Shown: positions 6,425-7,658 of the stretch, piece by piece | How positions within the stretch are numbered: the first letter of the stretch is position 1 | Layout of the letters: each line of letters begins with the position of its first letter | From: Syntrophomonadaceae bacterium | GTDB lineage: Bacteria > Bacillota > Dethiobacteria > DTU022 | Direction: 5' to 3' | DNA: 7,658 bases | Assembly: GCA_003553895.1 (NCBI GenBank) | Contig: PWFM01000128.1 | Span: 1-7,658, forward strand | Notes under the pieces: generated by a model | Databases searched by the model: none | The model's input: the letters and a program-made list of their open reading frames with translations, nothing else | Told to the model about the DNA's origin: nothing | Made by a program: the position numbers and the translations under genes

Positions 6425-7627
6425 GTGCTAAGAAAAGAACTGCTGGAACTGTTGTTTGAAGCGGCCAGTATTCAACGCTGGAATGATCATATCCGGCCTG
6501 AGCATTTCACGGAGCTGGATAAACAGTCTCATAAAATGGTCTATGCATACGTGCTGGGCAAGATCGAAGAAGCAGATCGCGACAGCGATCTTAACTGGCA
6601 GCGCCTGATTGAAGGAGGGCTGTTCGAATTTTTGCACCGGATTGTCCTGACCGATATCAAACCTCCTGTTTATTACAAACTGATGGCCGAAAAGGGAGAG
6701 CAGCTGAACAGCTGGGTGCTGGAAAATCTAAAAAGAAAAGTGCCGGGCCTTGCCGATATGCAGGTTGATATCCTGCAGATGATGGAAGAGTATTTTAAAT
6801 TATCCGGCAGGTCCAGCCTGGAAAAGCGAATTCTTCAGGCCGCCCATTACCTGGCTACCAACTGGGAGTTTAAGATTATTTACCGCCTTAATGAAGGCCT
6901 ATACGGACTGGAAGAAACCAAAGCGGCTATTGCCAACCAGATCGAGGAACATTACGACCTGGCCGGGGTCCAAAAGCTGGCCCTGGGCAAAAAAACAAGC
7001 AACTTCTTAGACCTGGTAGGACAGCTCCGCTTCCAGCAGCGCTGGGCCCAGTCACCCCGGGTCCCCAAAACCTCGGTCATGGGCCATATGCTGATCGTGG
7101 CGATGATGAGTTACTTCTGTTCGCTTGAACTGGGGGCCTGCCCCAGGCGCCTCTATAACAACTACTTTGCGGCTCTATTTCACGACCTGCCCGAAGTGTT
7201 AACCAGGGATATTGTATCTCCCGTAAAAAGATCGGTGGCCGGGATTGAAAAAATAATTAAGGAAATAGAGCACAGGCAGCTTGAAGAAAGGATATTTCCT
7301 CTGCTGCCCGTGGAGTGGCATGATGAAATAAGGTACTTCACGGAAGATGAATTTGCCTGTAAAATTATTGAAAACAACCGGACCAGGCTGGTCAGCTCCG
7401 AAGAAATAAATAAAAACTTTAATTACGATCATTATTCTCCCCTGGACGGGGAGATGATCAAGGCCTGCGATCAACTGGCCGCTTATATTGAAACTTTTTT
7501 ATCCATTTCTCACGGCATTAAGTCGTCCCACTTAGAAGAGGGCAATCGCCAGCTTTACGAGCGCTACAGTAACCAGGTAGTCTCAGGGATAGACTTTGGC
7601 CACCTCTTCAGCTATTTTAAGATCTAG
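6425..7627 (+). CDS. HD-domain phosphohydrolase, tandem YfbR-like, N-terminal copy degenerate
   Basis: A 400-residue cytoplasmic protein with no signal peptide or membrane segment. The C-terminal half (about 190-365) carries a full HD metal site: H221 (MGHML), H253-D254 (ALFHDLPEVLTRD) and D349 (ACDQLAAYIE). It also has R206-W207, E257 and D262. The spacings R206-H221 (15), H253-E257 (4) and H253-D262 (9) match those I recall for E. coli YfbR, a 5'-deoxynucleotidase (R18/W19, H33, H68, E72, D77). The N-terminal half (about 5-155) appears to repeat the fold with the site decayed: R18-W19, H36, H71-R72 in place of His-Asp, VLTDIKPPV matching VLTRDIVSPV, and AAHYLA in place of ACDQLA. It starts at GTG 6425, with AAAGG (6410-6414) 10 nt upstream and a 6-nt gap after plsY, so it is in the same operon. 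A nucleotide or other phosphomonoester substrate is likely but unproven. Confidence 0.88.
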   Translation: MLRKELLELLFEAASIQRWNDHIRPEHFTELDKQSHKMVYAYVLGKIEEADRDSDLNWQRLIEGGLFEFLHRIVLTDIKPPVYYKLMAEKGEQLNSWVLENLKRKVPGLADMQVDILQMMEEYFKLSGRSSLEKRILQAAHYLATNWEFKIIYRLNEGLYGLEETKAAIANQIEEHYDLAGVQKLALGKKTSNFLDLVGQLRFQQRWAQSPRVPKTSVMGHMLIVAMMSYFCSLELGACPRRLYNNYFAALFHDLPEVLTRDIVSPVKRSVAGIEKIIKEIEHRQLEERIFPLLPVEWHDEIRYFTEDEFACKIIENNRTRLVSSEEINKNFNYDHYSPLDGEMIKACDQLAAYIETFLSISHGIKSSHLEEGNRQLYERYSNQVVSGIDFGHLFSYFKI

Positions 7628-7658
7628 CCCCCGCGCCGGTGGCCAGGTGGTTTGCGGC

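Noticed and set aside
7628..7658. GC-rich 31-nt stretch after the HD gene, with CCGC/GCGG able to pair
   Set aside because: The pairing is only 4 bp and the window ends before any T-run or next gene could be seen, so no feature can be supported.
1..7658. Hidden defence system, mobile element, CRISPR array or tRNA
   Set aside because: Almost all bases are accounted for by recognised housekeeping genes on one strand. I found no repeats, transposase motifs or cloverleaf folds in the gaps.

Overview
The window looks like a core, vertically inherited chromosomal segment of an anaerobic, Gram-positive, Clostridia-type bacterium, possibly of the Peptococcaceae/Desulfotomaculum kind. That placement is inferred from four things: an IspH-ribosomal protein S1 fusion, the order cmk-plsC-ispH/S1-DUF512-der-plsY, AGGAGG-type ribosome binding sites, and the PlsY/PlsC route to phosphatidic acid. 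I see no mobile element, CRISPR array, tRNA or rRNA. Every real gene lies on the + strand.

Unit 1 (1-3078). The window opens inside the last codons of cmk (cytidylate kinase). Next comes plsC (1-acylglycerol-3-phosphate acyltransferase), then one long reading frame that joins a complete IspH (last step of the MEP isoprenoid pathway) to a four-S1-domain RNA-binding protein with an unusual acidic tail. The unit ends at a 12-bp intrinsic terminator (3049-3078). Two start calls matter here. plsC probably starts at GTG 127. ispH probably starts at TTG 783 rather than ATG 741, because TTG 783 has a well-placed Shine-Dalgarno, gives the family-typical N-terminus and puts the first cluster cysteine at position 12. 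The 50-nt plsC-ispH gap then holds an 8-bp hairpin just before the ribosome binding site. A full AAGGAGG followed by an in-frame ATG (1599) sits at the IspH/S1 junction and could make a separate S1 protein.

Unit 2 (3094-7627). An extended -10 promoter (TGGGATAAT) lies directly after the terminator and precedes four tightly packed genes: a PDZ-radical SAM-DUF512 protein of unknown function, der (double-GTPase ribosome assembly factor), plsY (acyl-phosphate:glycerol-3-phosphate acyltransferase) and an HD-domain phosphohydrolase. The gaps are 0, -4 and +6 nt, so this is almost certainly one operon. The HD protein appears to be a tandem duplication of a YfbR-like fold, with a degenerate N-terminal copy and an intact C-terminal active site.

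Together the genes cover phospholipid synthesis (PlsY makes lysophosphatidic acid, PlsC converts it to phosphatidic acid), isoprenoid supply (IspH), translation and ribosome assembly (S1, Der) and nucleotide metabolism (Cmk, possibly the HD protein). With the starts preferred here, all six genes whose starts are visible begin with GTG or TTG and none with ATG.

Most of the content is ordinary housekeeping. The points most worth a second look are the possible internal S1 start, the duplicated HD protein with a dead N-terminal copy, the leader hairpin before ispH and the acidic extension of S1.
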